Positions 16,001 through 23,904 of a DNA stretch of 49,640 nt are shown one piece after another (the stretch's first letter is position 1; every line of letters starts with the position of its first letter). The notes below the pieces were generated by a model. The model did no database searches, was not told the origin of the DNA, and was given only the letters and a program-made list of their open reading frames with translations. The position numbers were made by a program, and so were the translations under genes. Source of the DNA: Candidatus Methylomirabilis sp. (lineage in GTDB: Bacteria; Methylomirabilota; Methylomirabilia; Methylomirabilales; Methylomirabilaceae); assembly GCF_028716865.1 (NCBI RefSeq), contig NZ_JAQUOY010000020.1, forward strand, positions 1 through 49,640, given 5' to 3'.

Positions 16001-17106
16001 ACACCTCCCTGTCTCGGGTCAAGGCTCCAGAGCCGCACAGAGAGCTTCGGTCGGCCTGGCGTCCCGTCGTTTCGGAGAATGGCAGCCACGCGAACCGTGA
16101 GTCTTGATCCCGTCATCTGCGCAGCCGATTCAACTGAGAAACTCGATGAAGTAGCCCTGACAAGCGAGCCGAGGCTGGCGCGGACTTGGCTCTGGTTGTC
16201 GCGCCCAGACAGACCTGCGCAGCCGGCAGAAGTCAAGAGAACAGTCAGTTGCCCCACCGCATCCCCCCGAAAGGGCTCTCCTGTTCTCCGGCTGAGGACG
16301 CACTTCGTCTCTGCGGGCGTCAGCCCAAGCGCCATCAATACGTCTGAACTAGCCGTGTTGACATTCACCTGACCCGAGCTATGAACAGACAGGTGCTGTG
16401 CCACTCCAAGGTATTCGCCTGGCTTGAGATTCCGTTCCCAGGAAGGCTGGTCCCCCAGTTCCTTCAGCCTTTGCGGGCTGGCGATGTTGCCATACAGGAT
16501 CTCCGAGGTCATCCCTTTGACTAGAAGCAGTTCGTCGATAGATTCGAAGTTGGCGTTCTTGGCCCGGTATGGGCTGGGGAGGGACAGGTAGTAGTCGTCC
16601 TCGGCGCCGCTTAAGCGATGAAGAGTGTCGGCGTCGCGCCAATCCTGAATCGAATCGACGATGGTGGAAAGGAGTTTCTCATCCCTCACGCCAGAGTTAG
16701 AGAACAGCCGACGAAGCATCGCGTCGTATTGGGGGGTAATCTGCCCGTTTAGGGGAATCTTGCTCTCCTCATCCCTGACCGCCACCCAGTAATGCCCACC
16801 CCCCAGCGCCACATTCTCATAGGCGGCCGGATTGGTATGCCAGTGCTCGTCCAAGGCGTCGTAGCTCTTTGAATCGGGCGGGAAATCGCGATCAGCATTG
16901 ATGATCTCCGCCGCCGCCCGGTACACACCGGCCTCCGCCAGGTAGTACGCCTCCGCCTCCTGCCTAAAGTTGCCGGCCGCGGCCAGCTCTGTGCGCATCG
17001 AAAAGGTGAAGGCCGTAAATACGACACTCAGAAACGTAAGGATCCAAAGCACAACCACTAGCGCCAACCCGCGCTCTGTGCTCCGCGCTTCGGGCATTTT
17101 TTTCAC
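15997..17106 (-). CDS. gspK: Minor pseudopilin GspK
   Basis: The start GTG at 17106 overlaps the gspJ stop (GTGA). The 369-residue protein has a short leader and hydrophobic N-terminus (ERGLALVVVLWILTFLSVVF) that lacks the usual Glu at mature position 5, as is normal for GspK, the tip pseudopilin. A large alpha domain follows (KIPLNGQITPQYDAML, DSIQDWRDAD, SIDELLLVKGM), then VNVNTASSDVLMALG, all typical. It caps the pseudopilus with GspI and GspJ. An ATG at residue 4 is an alternative start. Confidence 0.92.
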   Translation of the reverse strand: MKKMPEARSTERGLALVVVLWILTFLSVVFTAFTFSMRTELAAAGNFRQEAEAYYLAEAGVYRAAAEIINADRDFPPDSKSYDALDEHWHTNPAAYENVALGGGHYWVAVRDEESKIPLNGQITPQYDAMLRRLFSNSGVRDEKLLSTIVDSIQDWRDADTLHRLSGAEDDYYLSLPSPYRAKNANFESIDELLLVKGMTSEILYGNIASPQRLKELGDQPSWERNLKPGEYLGVAQHLSVHSSGQVNVNTASSDVLMALGLTPAETKCVLSRRTGEPFRGDAVGQLTVLLTSAGCAGLSGRDNQSQVRASLGSLVRATSSSFSVESAAQMTGSRLTVRVAAILRNDGTPGRPKLSVRLWSLDPRQGGV

Positions 17107-17849
17107 AGCGTTCGTCCCACTTGTACCGGAAAGACCAGCGGTGGGAGGCTCACCTCACGGAACACCCCCTGCTTCGCCTGTCGGATGAGTACGGTCATTT
17201 CTACAGCTAATGGCAACTGATAAGGGCTCTCCAAAGTAAGTGGGCCCCCCAGCGAAAGCATAACAACCGTTCTGTCCCGAGAAGGATCCCACAACTCGCG
17301 CCATACGGGGGGCAACCTCTCTTCAGGTTTTCCCTCCGGTACCAGATATCGAAATCGGACCTCCGATACCCGCTCATCGATCTGTTTCGCTCGTTCTTCC
17401 TGGGAACCCTGGGCAGTCCCTGGACCCAACATCGGGTAGCTTTCGGTAGCCACTAATCCACGTCCCGATTCCACTGCGTACGTCACCATCCTGATCATAT
17501 GACTGAATGGCTCAGCTCCATAGCTCTGGGGAAGCGTGGCAAATGTAAGGGAATCAGAACTACCACGAAAGACGGTAACATCCTTGTCCAGCTCTTTCAC
17601 GCGCAAAGGGTATATCGTCGTCAGATCCCGTGCGAGGGCATCGACAAGAGCACGAGTGCGCTGGCTCTCTTCTGCCCGCGCCTCCCCGCTCTCCCACGAC
17701 TTGACTCCAATCTGGATCGCACCCAGCACAGCGACAAAGATGAGCGCCAAGATTGTCAGCGAGATCAAGACCTCGAGTAAGGTAAAGCCGGAAACAGTAT
17801 GGGGCGCTTCGGACTTCTTTGTTGGTACTTCACACAATACGTCAACCAT
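17103..17849 (-). CDS. gspJ: Minor pseudopilin GspJ
   Basis: Prepilin motif SGFTLLEVLISLTILALIF follows a 20-residue leader, with Glu at mature position 5. The 248-residue product has the long C-terminal beta domain of GspJ (for example RVSEVRFRYLVPEGK with PVWRELWDPSRDRTV). GspJ forms the tip complex with GspI and GspK. The ATG at 17849 is 21 bases after the gspI stop, and the gene overlaps gspK by four bases. Confidence 0.9.
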   Translation of the reverse strand: MVDVLCEVPTKKSEAPHTVSGFTLLEVLISLTILALIFVAVLGAIQIGVKSWESGEARAEESQRTRALVDALARDLTTIYPLRVKELDKDVTVFRGSSDSLTFATLPQSYGAEPFSHMIRMVTYAVESGRGLVATESYPMLGPGTAQGSQEERAKQIDERVSEVRFRYLVPEGKPEERLPPVWRELWDPSRDRTVVMLSLGGPLTLESPYQLPLAVEMTVLIRQAKQGVFREVSLPPLVFPVQVGRTL

Positions 17850-17870
17850 TTCGTCGCCTGACCCCTGCGC

Positions 17871-18395
17871 CTACCTGCCGAGTGCCGAAGCGACACGCGT
17901 CTGCCCCAGTTTCTTCTCGTCTACCACCATCCTCAAGGTCTGAAGGTCCACAAACTTCTCTCCACGGCGACCAAGCCAACTGACGCGGACCCGCACACTG
18001 TAGAGCCGACCGGGAAGCTCTTCCTCCTGTTCGAACGGCTGGACTTCAGAGGCCCAACGGAATCCCCCGCCGAATTCCCCTGTGTTGGCCGAGCCCGTGA
18101 GATTCTGCGCCGCGGCGACCTCGGCCATTTTCTGCCGGGCCAACAGGACCGCCTGGGTGTAGTCCTCAGATGCCTTCGCAGAGCGAACTCCAGCGGCCAA
18201 CAGTTCCATGGCCAAGGCGAACCCGACGCCGAGAATGGCCAGGGCAACAATGACTTCCAGTAAGGTAAAGCCGGACTCGGAAGAGCGTTCCTGGAACCTT
18301 GGTCGTAGGGACAAGAGCGATCTTAGGTCTTGGGTCTTGGGTCTTAGATCAAAGATCCAACATCTGAAATCTACGATCGCCGTTCTTCTATCCAT
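17871..18395 (-). CDS. gspI: Minor pseudopilin GspI with repeat-derived leader
   Basis: SGFTLLEVIVALAILGVGFA is the prepilin peptidase site and hydrophobic helix. The 120-residue mature part includes ARQKMAEVAA, a GspI-like helix. If translation begins at ATG 18395 the leader is 42 residues, much longer than usual, and its first 27 residues (for example VDFRCWIFDLRPKTQDLR) are encoded by an inverted-repeat element (18317-18408). A TTG at 18314, just inside the native sequence, would give a normal 15-residue leader (MSLRPRFQERSSESG) but has little ribosome site. GspI initiates pseudopilus tip assembly. The gene lies 15 bases after gspH. Confidence 0.85.
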   Translation of the reverse strand: MDRRTAIVDFRCWIFDLRPKTQDLRSLLSLRPRFQERSSESGFTLLEVIVALAILGVGFALAMELLAAGVRSAKASEDYTQAVLLARQKMAEVAAAQNLTGSANTGEFGGGFRWASEVQPFEQEEELPGRLYSVRVRVSWLGRRGEKFVDLQTLRMVVDEKKLGQTRVASALGR

Positions 18396-18408
18396 GATCT
18401 AAGATCGC
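18317..18408. repeat. Inverted-repeat word element at the gspH/gspI junction
   Basis: GCGATCTTAG at 18317-18326 is the exact inverse of CTAAGATCGC at 18399-18408. The 92-base interval is built of short reiterated words (GTCTTGG, TCTTAG, AGATC). It covers the gspI start codon and its first codons. Confidence 0.65.
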
Positions 18409-18410
18409 CT

Positions 18411-18965
18411 TCATATTTCTTTTGCGGTACTGATGCGAACCAGCCCAACCGACGGATCCACAACAATTCGATAGGCTCGCCCCTTCTCGTCAGAGAGGTC
18501 GATCGATCCACCCGTCGAGCTTCCCTGCGGGAAGAAGGCAATGCCGCCACGCTCATCTGACCGAAGAGGGCCGGTGACGAGGAGAACTGACTTCAGGCTC
18601 ACGCCAGGCGGGAGGGAACGGACCCGGGCTTGCCGCATCTGCACCTGCTGTTCCGGGTCCTCGACCGTGGCTACCTGATCGATACCGCTCAGGCGCCCGA
18701 CAATCCAGTCGGGTCCCCTCAACCAGTAGCGATTGGTCTGCCGGTCAAGCACCACCTCCAATACGTTCTGGTTAGCAATCGCCTGCGTTCTGGCAAATCG
18801 GCAGAGGGCGGCGATATCCCTCGCCGAGGCTTTGATCTGAGCCTGTCCGAATGAGCGACTGAAGGCTGGTGCGACCAGTACTGTCGCCAGCGTGAGGATG
18901 AACAGCACCACAGTGAGTTCGAGGAGCGTGAATCCACTCGCGCCCCGCACCGGTCTACTGTTCAA
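18411..18965 (-). CDS. gspH: Minor pseudopilin GspH
   Basis: Leader plus prepilin motif ASGFTLLELTVVLFILTLAT is followed by the GspH/FimT-type segment IKASARDIAALCRFARTQAI. The 184-residue length fits. The start is TTG 18965, which overlaps the end of gspG by 11 bases and follows GGGAG; GTG at residue 6 is an alternative. GspH is the pseudopilin joining the tip to the major pilin GspG. The C-terminus RISTAKEI ends three bases outside the adjacent repeat element. Confidence 0.88.
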   Translation of the reverse strand: MNSRPVRGASGFTLLELTVVLFILTLATVLVAPAFSRSFGQAQIKASARDIAALCRFARTQAIANQNVLEVVLDRQTNRYWLRGPDWIVGRLSGIDQVATVEDPEQQVQMRQARVRSLPPGVSLKSVLLVTGPLRSDERGGIAFFPQGSSTGGSIDLSDEKGRAYRIVVDPSVGLVRISTAKEI

Positions 18966-19461
18966 CCCGCTCTCCCGCCCGTTTGATACCCATCCAGCTC
19001 ACGATATCCTGGTTCTCGCCATCGCCGCCCGTCACGCCATCTGCACCATAGGAGATGATATCGTAATCCCCATGCTCCCCTGGCGACTTGTAGATATAGG
19101 CATGGTTCCATGGATCAACGGGAACCTCTTGCTTCTTCAAATAGGGACCATCCCAGTTCTCAATCCCGCCAGGATTGACGAGGAGTGACTTGAGTCCTTC
19201 GCCGCTGGTCGGGTACCGGCCAACGTCGAGTCGAAAGTTGTCCAGGGCGGCGCCAAACAGCTCGACCTGGGCTTGGGCTGCCGCCTGCTTACCCTTCCCC
19301 ACTCTGCCGAACAGCTTCGGCCCGACGAGGGCGGCCAACAGACCGATGATGATAATGACAACCAGCAACTCAATGAGGGTGAAGCCAGCCTGATTACGGC
19401 GCGAGGTCCTGGCCCTCGCTTTTTGCCATGCCTGGATATCTTCAACTCGCTGCATTCTCAC
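18955..19461 (-). CDS. gspG: Major pseudopilin GspG
   Basis: This is the main pseudopilus subunit. The prepilin site is QAGFTLIELLVVIIIIGLLA with Glu at mature position 5. The C-terminal calcium-binding loop (ISYGADGVTGGDGENQDIV) and the GRYPTSGEGLKSL block are diagnostic. The start is GTG 19461 with AAAGGAG 6 bases upstream; an ATG lies two codons later. The leader is 26 residues, somewhat long, and contains MQRVEDIQAWQKAR, which resembles the start of four-helix-bundle (23S rRNA intervening-sequence) proteins. The mature protein is of normal size. Confidence 0.95.
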   Translation of the reverse strand: MRMQRVEDIQAWQKARARTSRRNQAGFTLIELLVVIIIIGLLAALVGPKLFGRVGKGKQAAAQAQVELFGAALDNFRLDVGRYPTSGEGLKSLLVNPGGIENWDGPYLKKQEVPVDPWNHAYIYKSPGEHGDYDIISYGADGVTGGDGENQDIVSWMGIKRAGERVEQ

Positions 19462-19528
19462 GCTCGGCTCCTTTTACTCCATGCTCCATCTGTATGTATT
19501 TTCACACTCCGCACCCCGCACACCGTAC

Positions 19529-20755
19529 TTAGAGCGGAAGCTCATTGATGCTAAATATCGCCAGCAGCATCGACAGCACGATGAAGCCGACAATGAGACC
19601 GAGGGACAGGATCAGGACCGGCTCCAGCAACGAAGTCAAGCGCTTGACCGTCCGCCGCACCCGGTCATCGTAGGTGTCGGCCACCTTGATCAGCATCTCC
19701 TCCAGCTTTCCGGTCTCTTCTCCCACCCTGGCCATGTGGATGGAAAAGGAGGGAAAGGCGCCAGTGGCCCGCAGCGGGCCGCTGATTCCCTCGCCCCGCT
19801 TCACCCCCTCTTGTAATCTGGACATAGCGCCGGCGATCACCCGATTGGTAACCGTCTCTTTGACGATAGAGACGGCGTTCAGGACCGGGACCCCGCTTTG
19901 GAGAAGTGTCCCGAACGTCCGGGCAAAGCGGGAGACCTCGATCTCCTGAATCAGGCTACCCAGCAGCGGGAGCGCCAACTTCCACTGGTCCCACTGCATC
20001 TTCCCCTGCTCGGTCTGCAGATAGGCTCGAAGACCGATCCAGCCCCCGACGATCAGCCCCACAAACACCCACCAGTAACCGGTCGTGAACGCGCTGATCG
20101 CTAACAGTATCCTGGTCGGAAGTGGCATGAGCTGCTTGGTGTCGGCAAAGATCTGAGCAAACCGTGGAATCACGAAGTTCATCATAACCACTACCGCGCC
20201 GCCACCCACCAAGAGCAGCAGCAGCGGGTAGATCAGGGCCGACGTCACCTCATCACGGACCGCTTTGGATCGCTCCATGAACCCTGACAGTCGGGACAGG
20301 ATGACCTCCAACACACCGCTCGCCTCCCCCGCCTTGACCATATTGACGTACAGCCGAGAGAAAAGCCGAGGATGTTTGGCCAAACTGTCGGCGAATGAGC
20401 TACCGGCCTGGATATCAGCCAAGGTACCACGGAGAATCAGTCGAAACCGTTGATTATCAGTTAAGTCGAGCAGGATCGCCAAGCTCCGGTCCAGTTCCAT
20501 CCCAGCATCGAGCAATGTAGCAAGCTGTTGCGTGAAGGCCAGAACATCCTGGGCAGACGGTCCCCGGGCAAGTCGGATCTGGAACGGGATCTGACCGGGT
20601 CGAGCCCCCACTGCGCCACCGGCCTGTCCAATCTTGATCGGGTAGTAGCCGTTGGCATGAAGCCAGGTCACGACCGCCTTCTCGTCGGCGGCCTCCATAC
20701 TCCCCTGGATGATCTTGGCGGTGCGATCAGTGGCGGTGTATTGAAATGTTCCCAT
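19529..20755 (-). CDS. gspF: Type II secretion inner-membrane platform protein GspF
   Basis: The 408-residue polytopic protein has two tandem T2SSF domains: one around AFTQQLATLLDAGMELDRSL and a second around RFARTFGTLLQSGVPVLNAV. It also has the conserved segment GEETGKLEEML and ends with a hydrophobic helix (ILSLGLIVGFIVLSMLLAIF). It starts MGTFQYTATDRTAKIIQG, typical of the family. GspF sits at the centre of the assembly platform above the GspE hexamer. It is the first gene after the terminator that separates it from gspE, and a candidate promoter lies upstream. Confidence 0.95.
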   Translation of the reverse strand: MGTFQYTATDRTAKIIQGSMEAADEKAVVTWLHANGYYPIKIGQAGGAVGARPGQIPFQIRLARGPSAQDVLAFTQQLATLLDAGMELDRSLAILLDLTDNQRFRLILRGTLADIQAGSSFADSLAKHPRLFSRLYVNMVKAGEASGVLEVILSRLSGFMERSKAVRDEVTSALIYPLLLLLVGGGAVVVMMNFVIPRFAQIFADTKQLMPLPTRILLAISAFTTGYWWVFVGLIVGGWIGLRAYLQTEQGKMQWDQWKLALPLLGSLIQEIEVSRFARTFGTLLQSGVPVLNAVSIVKETVTNRVIAGAMSRLQEGVKRGEGISGPLRATGAFPSFSIHMARVGEETGKLEEMLIKVADTYDDRVRRTVKRLTSLLEPVLILSLGLIVGFIVLSMLLAIFSINELPL

Positions 20756-20783
20756 ACGTAGGTTTTACTATTATTGACACCGA

Positions 20784-20813
20784 ATTACACTCGGTGGTTT
20801 AGGACTATAGCAA
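20784..20813 (-). promoter_or_regulatory. Candidate promoter for gspF and downstream gsp genes
   Basis: On the minus strand TTGCTA (20813-20808) and TGTAAT (20789-20784) are 18 bases apart, upstream of gspF and downstream of the gspE terminator. The match is moderate. The -10 box lies within a small inverted repeat (CACCGA...TCGGTG). Confidence 0.35.
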
Positions 20814-20868
20814 CTACCGATGCACTGTCAACAGAAATCAGTCTCTGCAAGTTGCTTGAACCGATCTC

Positions 20869-20905
20869 AAAAACAAGGCAGAAAGGGGATCCCCTTTCTG
20901 CCTTG
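20869..20905 (-). terminator. Strong terminator after gspE
   Basis: CAAGGCAGAAAGGGGA at 20874-20889 is followed directly by its perfect reverse complement (20890-20905), a 16-bp palindrome. On the minus strand it is followed by TTTTTGAG. It lies 45 bases after the gspE stop. Confidence 0.75.
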
Positions 20906-20949
20906 CTGACAAAAGTCGTACGATATCTCGCATCAGGAAATGGCTCTGC

Positions 20950-22719
20950 TTACGCCTCCTCTTTAGTGACTCGGAGCAGGTCCTCCAGGGTCGTGACCCC
21001 CAACTCGACGTTCCTCCATCCATCCTCCCAGAGCGTCTTCATGCCAAGCTGGAGCGCCTTCTGCCGAATCATGTTGGAGTCGGCTTTCTCCAGGATCAAT
21101 TGTTGAATCTCTTCGCTGATCACCAAAAACTCGTAGATACCTCTACGACCATGATAGCCGGTAAAGTTACAGGCGGCGCAGCCCTTACCCCGAAACACAT
21201 GCAGCGCGTGAGCGACCTCAGCCTTGATCCCCATTTTCCGGACAGCGGTCGCCTCCAATTGGTACGCCTCTCTGCACTCAGGGCAGATGACGCGCACCAG
21301 GCGCTGAGCCAGGACCGCCACCAGGACGCTGGAGACCAAGTAGTTTTCGATGCCCATGTCCAGAAGTCGAGTAATTGCGCCGGGCGCATCGTTCGTGTGC
21401 AGGGTACTGAAGACGAGATGTCCGGTAAGAGCCGAATGGATGGCGATATCCGCCGTCTCCGCATCGCGGATCTCTCCGATCATGATGATGTCGGGATCCT
21501 GGCGAACAATCGAGCGGAGGCCGTTGGCGAAGGTCAAGCCGATCTTGGCTTTGACGTGAATCTGATTGACACCCCGAAGCTGATACTCCACCGGGTCCTC
21601 GATAGTAATGATCTTTTTGTCGGCTGAGTTGATCTCGCTCAACGCAGTGTAGAGAGTCGTGGTCTTGCCGCTTCCCGTCGGCCCCGTCACCAGAATCATA
21701 CCGTGGGGCTTGCGGATCAGGCGCTGAAACTGCAGCCGTACGTCATCGGGAAAGCCAATCTCCCCCAAGCTCAAGAGGAGGCTGCTGCGATCCAGGATCC
21801 GCATCACGACGCTCTCGCCGTACAATGTCGGGATCGTGGAGACTCGGAGGTCGAGGTCCTTGCCGAGAATCTGAAGGCGGATCCGGCCGTCCTGCGGAAG
21901 ACGTCGCTCGGCGATGTTCATCTTCGACATGATCTTGACCCGCGAGATCACCGCTCGCTGGAGCCGCTTGGGAGGGGACTCGTGGTCCACCAGCACGCCA
22001 TCCACCCGGTAACGGATCCGAAGGGTATCCTCGAACGGCTCGATGTGGATGTCGCTGGCGCGAGCCTCGACCGCCCGAGTGATGAGGAGGTTCACGAGCT
22101 GGATGACGGGGGCCTCGGAGGCCAGGTCCCGCAGGTGATCGACGTCTTCGCGATCCTCGCCAGGCGCCCCACCCTCCTCTTCGTTGTACCCCTTGACGAT
22201 CTTCTCGATCGTTGTCTGACCATCGCCATAATACTGATCAATCGCCTCAAGGATCTCCCGCTCCTGAGCTAAACAGACTGTGATAGCGAGACCCGTGCTT
22301 AGCCGGAGGTCGTCCAGGGTATATGGATCAGTCAGATCGCTCATCGCAACGGTTAACGCGCCATCTTTGGCCTCAATCGGGAAGACCTTATGCTCTCGCA
22401 GGTATTTCGGCGACAGACGGTTCGGCACCGGTGTAATCGAGAGGGCTGCGAGGGACAGATAAGGGACTGCACATTGCAGGGCAAGAGCTTTTGCGACGTC
22501 TTCTTCTGATACATACCCAAGCTCTACAAGAGTTTCTCCAAGCCGTTTACTGACCTCCCGTTGGTGAACTAATCCTCGTTGAAGCTGTTCCCGAGTAACC
22601 CAGCCCTCACGAACCAGGATTTCACCGAGCGGTTCGCGTACCCCGCCAGCTTGCCGACTACTCATTATGCGATCCATCTTGCAAGATGTACAAACCGTCC
22701 CCTGCTGAATCGGCCACAC
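20950..22719 (-). CDS. gspE: Type II secretion ATPase GspE
   Basis: This cytoplasmic hexameric ATPase powers pseudopilus assembly. In the 589-residue version the N-terminal MshEN-type domain covers about 28-130 (PLGEILVREGWVTREQL, LGETLVELGYVSEEDV). Walker A GPTGSGKT is at 346-353, followed by the Asp box (IEDPVEY), Walker B (DIIMIGEIRD) and His box (TGHLVFSTLHTND). A tetracysteine zinc site is formed by CPEC (479-482) and CAAC (514-517). The start is uncertain: GTG 22719 gives an N-terminus containing CTSC; ATG 22677 or 22665 are alternatives. No start has a strong ribosome site. It is encoded alone, with its own promoter and terminator, upstream of the gspF-D cluster. Confidence 0.93.
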   Translation of the reverse strand: MWPIQQGTVCTSCKMDRIMSSRQAGGVREPLGEILVREGWVTREQLQRGLVHQREVSKRLGETLVELGYVSEEDVAKALALQCAVPYLSLAALSITPVPNRLSPKYLREHKVFPIEAKDGALTVAMSDLTDPYTLDDLRLSTGLAITVCLAQEREILEAIDQYYGDGQTTIEKIVKGYNEEEGGAPGEDREDVDHLRDLASEAPVIQLVNLLITRAVEARASDIHIEPFEDTLRIRYRVDGVLVDHESPPKRLQRAVISRVKIMSKMNIAERRLPQDGRIRLQILGKDLDLRVSTIPTLYGESVVMRILDRSSLLLSLGEIGFPDDVRLQFQRLIRKPHGMILVTGPTGSGKTTTLYTALSEINSADKKIITIEDPVEYQLRGVNQIHVKAKIGLTFANGLRSIVRQDPDIIMIGEIRDAETADIAIHSALTGHLVFSTLHTNDAPGAITRLLDMGIENYLVSSVLVAVLAQRLVRVICPECREAYQLEATAVRKMGIKAEVAHALHVFRGKGCAACNFTGYHGRRGIYEFLVISEEIQQLILEKADSNMIRQKALQLGMKTLWEDGWRNVELGVTTLEDLLRVTKEEA

Positions 22720-22754
22720 CGGCCCAGAGATAATTTGCCAATCGAGTCACTCGA

Positions 22755-22784
22755 ATGATAGACCGGCCCGGAAGAACGTGTCAA
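22755..22784 (-). promoter_or_regulatory. Promoter of gspE
   Basis: On the minus strand a consensus TTGACA (22784-22779) is followed after 18 bases by TATCAT (22760-22755). Transcription would start near 22747, about 28 bases before the GTG at 22719. The remainder of 22720-22902 shows no other signal I can support. Confidence 0.6.
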
Positions 22785-22902
22785 GGACTTAGCCCGACTT
22801 TGGCGGTTGACCTCATGCGTTAGTTTGCTCACAGAACCTGATCCGGCCTGGCTGCGTGGTCGACCTCCTCTGTTGCGCTAAACGAGGCCCATACATCCCT
22901 CA

Positions 22903-23775
22903 TCAAGCGGGTGTCGGCCTTTCTGCACCTCCCGCCATGAAAGGGGAGTTGGTGGAGAACCCCACGATATCCTCGCCTCCATCCACCCCGAGCACGTTGC
23001 CCGTCATCCAGTAGGTTTCCGGGCGGCTCAAGACCACGAGGGCTGCGGCGATGTCCTCGGGCGTGGTGAGGCGGCCGGAGGGATTCATCGCCAGCGCGAT
23101 CTGGACGATCTCCCGGTTTCCGGGAATCTTTCGAAGCGCCGGAGTATCGGTAACCCCTGCGCGGATAGCGTTCGCCGTGATCCCCAGGGGGGCCAACTCC
23201 ATCGCGAGCTGTCGGATGTGCGACTCCAGGGCCGCCTTGGCCGCCGACACGGCCCCATAGCCGGCCCAGACCCGCGTCCCACCGGAGCTGGTCATCGCGT
23301 ACACTCGCCCACCGCAGACCATCAACTTCCGCGTCACCAGCTCCTGTACCCAATAGATGAGGCTGTGAGCCATCACATCCAGGGTCATGTCCATCTGAGC
23401 TTGGGTGATGGTGTCCTTGGGCGAAGGGGCGACAAACGGCTTCAGTGTCCCGAAGGCGAGGGAGTGTAATATCACCTTCACCGAGGAAGACTCCCCTCGA
23501 TCAGCCAGGATCTTCTCCATCTGATCCAGGACCTCGCGCCGTTTCTCCGGATCGGAGGCGTTCACGTTGAAGAAGACCGCTTCCCGCCCGGTTTGTTTGA
23601 TCTCGGCGGTAATCCGGTCCACATTCGGCATCGTTGCTCTACGGTCCAGGTGTACACCGAAAATATGCATCCCTGCTTTCGCCAGGGCAAGAGAGGCGGC
23701 TCCACCGAAGCCGCTTGAGGCCCCCAGGATCAGGGCCCACCCATGCAGCCCAGGACTCTGCGTTGTTGTAGTCAT
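22903..23775 (-). CDS. Enoyl-ACP reductase-type short-chain dehydrogenase (FabL/FabI-like)
   Basis: The 290-residue Rossmann protein has the cofactor loop GASSGFGGA (about 18-26) and the catalytic pattern Tyr173-x6-Lys180 (GYGAVSAAK). This spacing is typical of FabI/FabL enoyl reductases, not of classical YxxxK dehydrogenases. Other matching segments are ILHSLAFGTLKPF, MTSSGG and GITANAIRAGVTDTPAL. The C-terminal GNVLGVDGGEDIVG also fits. It would reduce trans-2-enoyl-ACP in fatty-acid elongation. FabL of Bacillus is the closest type I can name. GAGGAGGAG precedes ATG 23775. The ABC exporter lies upstream on the same strand, separated by a repeat. Confidence 0.8.
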   Translation of the reverse strand: MTTTTQSPGLHGWALILGASSGFGGAASLALAKAGMHIFGVHLDRRATMPNVDRITAEIKQTGREAVFFNVNASDPEKRREVLDQMEKILADRGESSSVKVILHSLAFGTLKPFVAPSPKDTITQAQMDMTLDVMAHSLIYWVQELVTRKLMVCGGRVYAMTSSGGTRVWAGYGAVSAAKAALESHIRQLAMELAPLGITANAIRAGVTDTPALRKIPGNREIVQIALAMNPSGRLTTPEDIAAALVVLSRPETYWMTGNVLGVDGGEDIVGFSTNSPFMAGGAERPTPA

Positions 23776-23807
23776 GCACTCCTCCTCGTCTGTTTTTTCA
23801 GGTTGTT

Positions 23808-23893
23808 AGGCTGAAGGCTAAAGGCTAAGGTATCTTAAAAGCCGCATATCGTCCACCTTCAGCCTATCCTCCTTCAGTCTTCAGTCTATCTAC
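23808..23893. repeat. Hairpin repeat of the GGCTGAAG word family, copy 2
   Basis: AGGCTGAAGGCTAAAGGCTAAGG on the left is answered by CCTTCAGCC, CCTTCAGTCTTCAGTC and TATCTACCT on the right. It lies between the ABC exporter and the enoyl reductase on the minus strand. Its right end (CTTCAG, then C-TATCTACC) is almost the same as that of copy 1. Confidence 0.7.
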
Positions 23894-23904
23894 CTGCCCT
23901 CATC

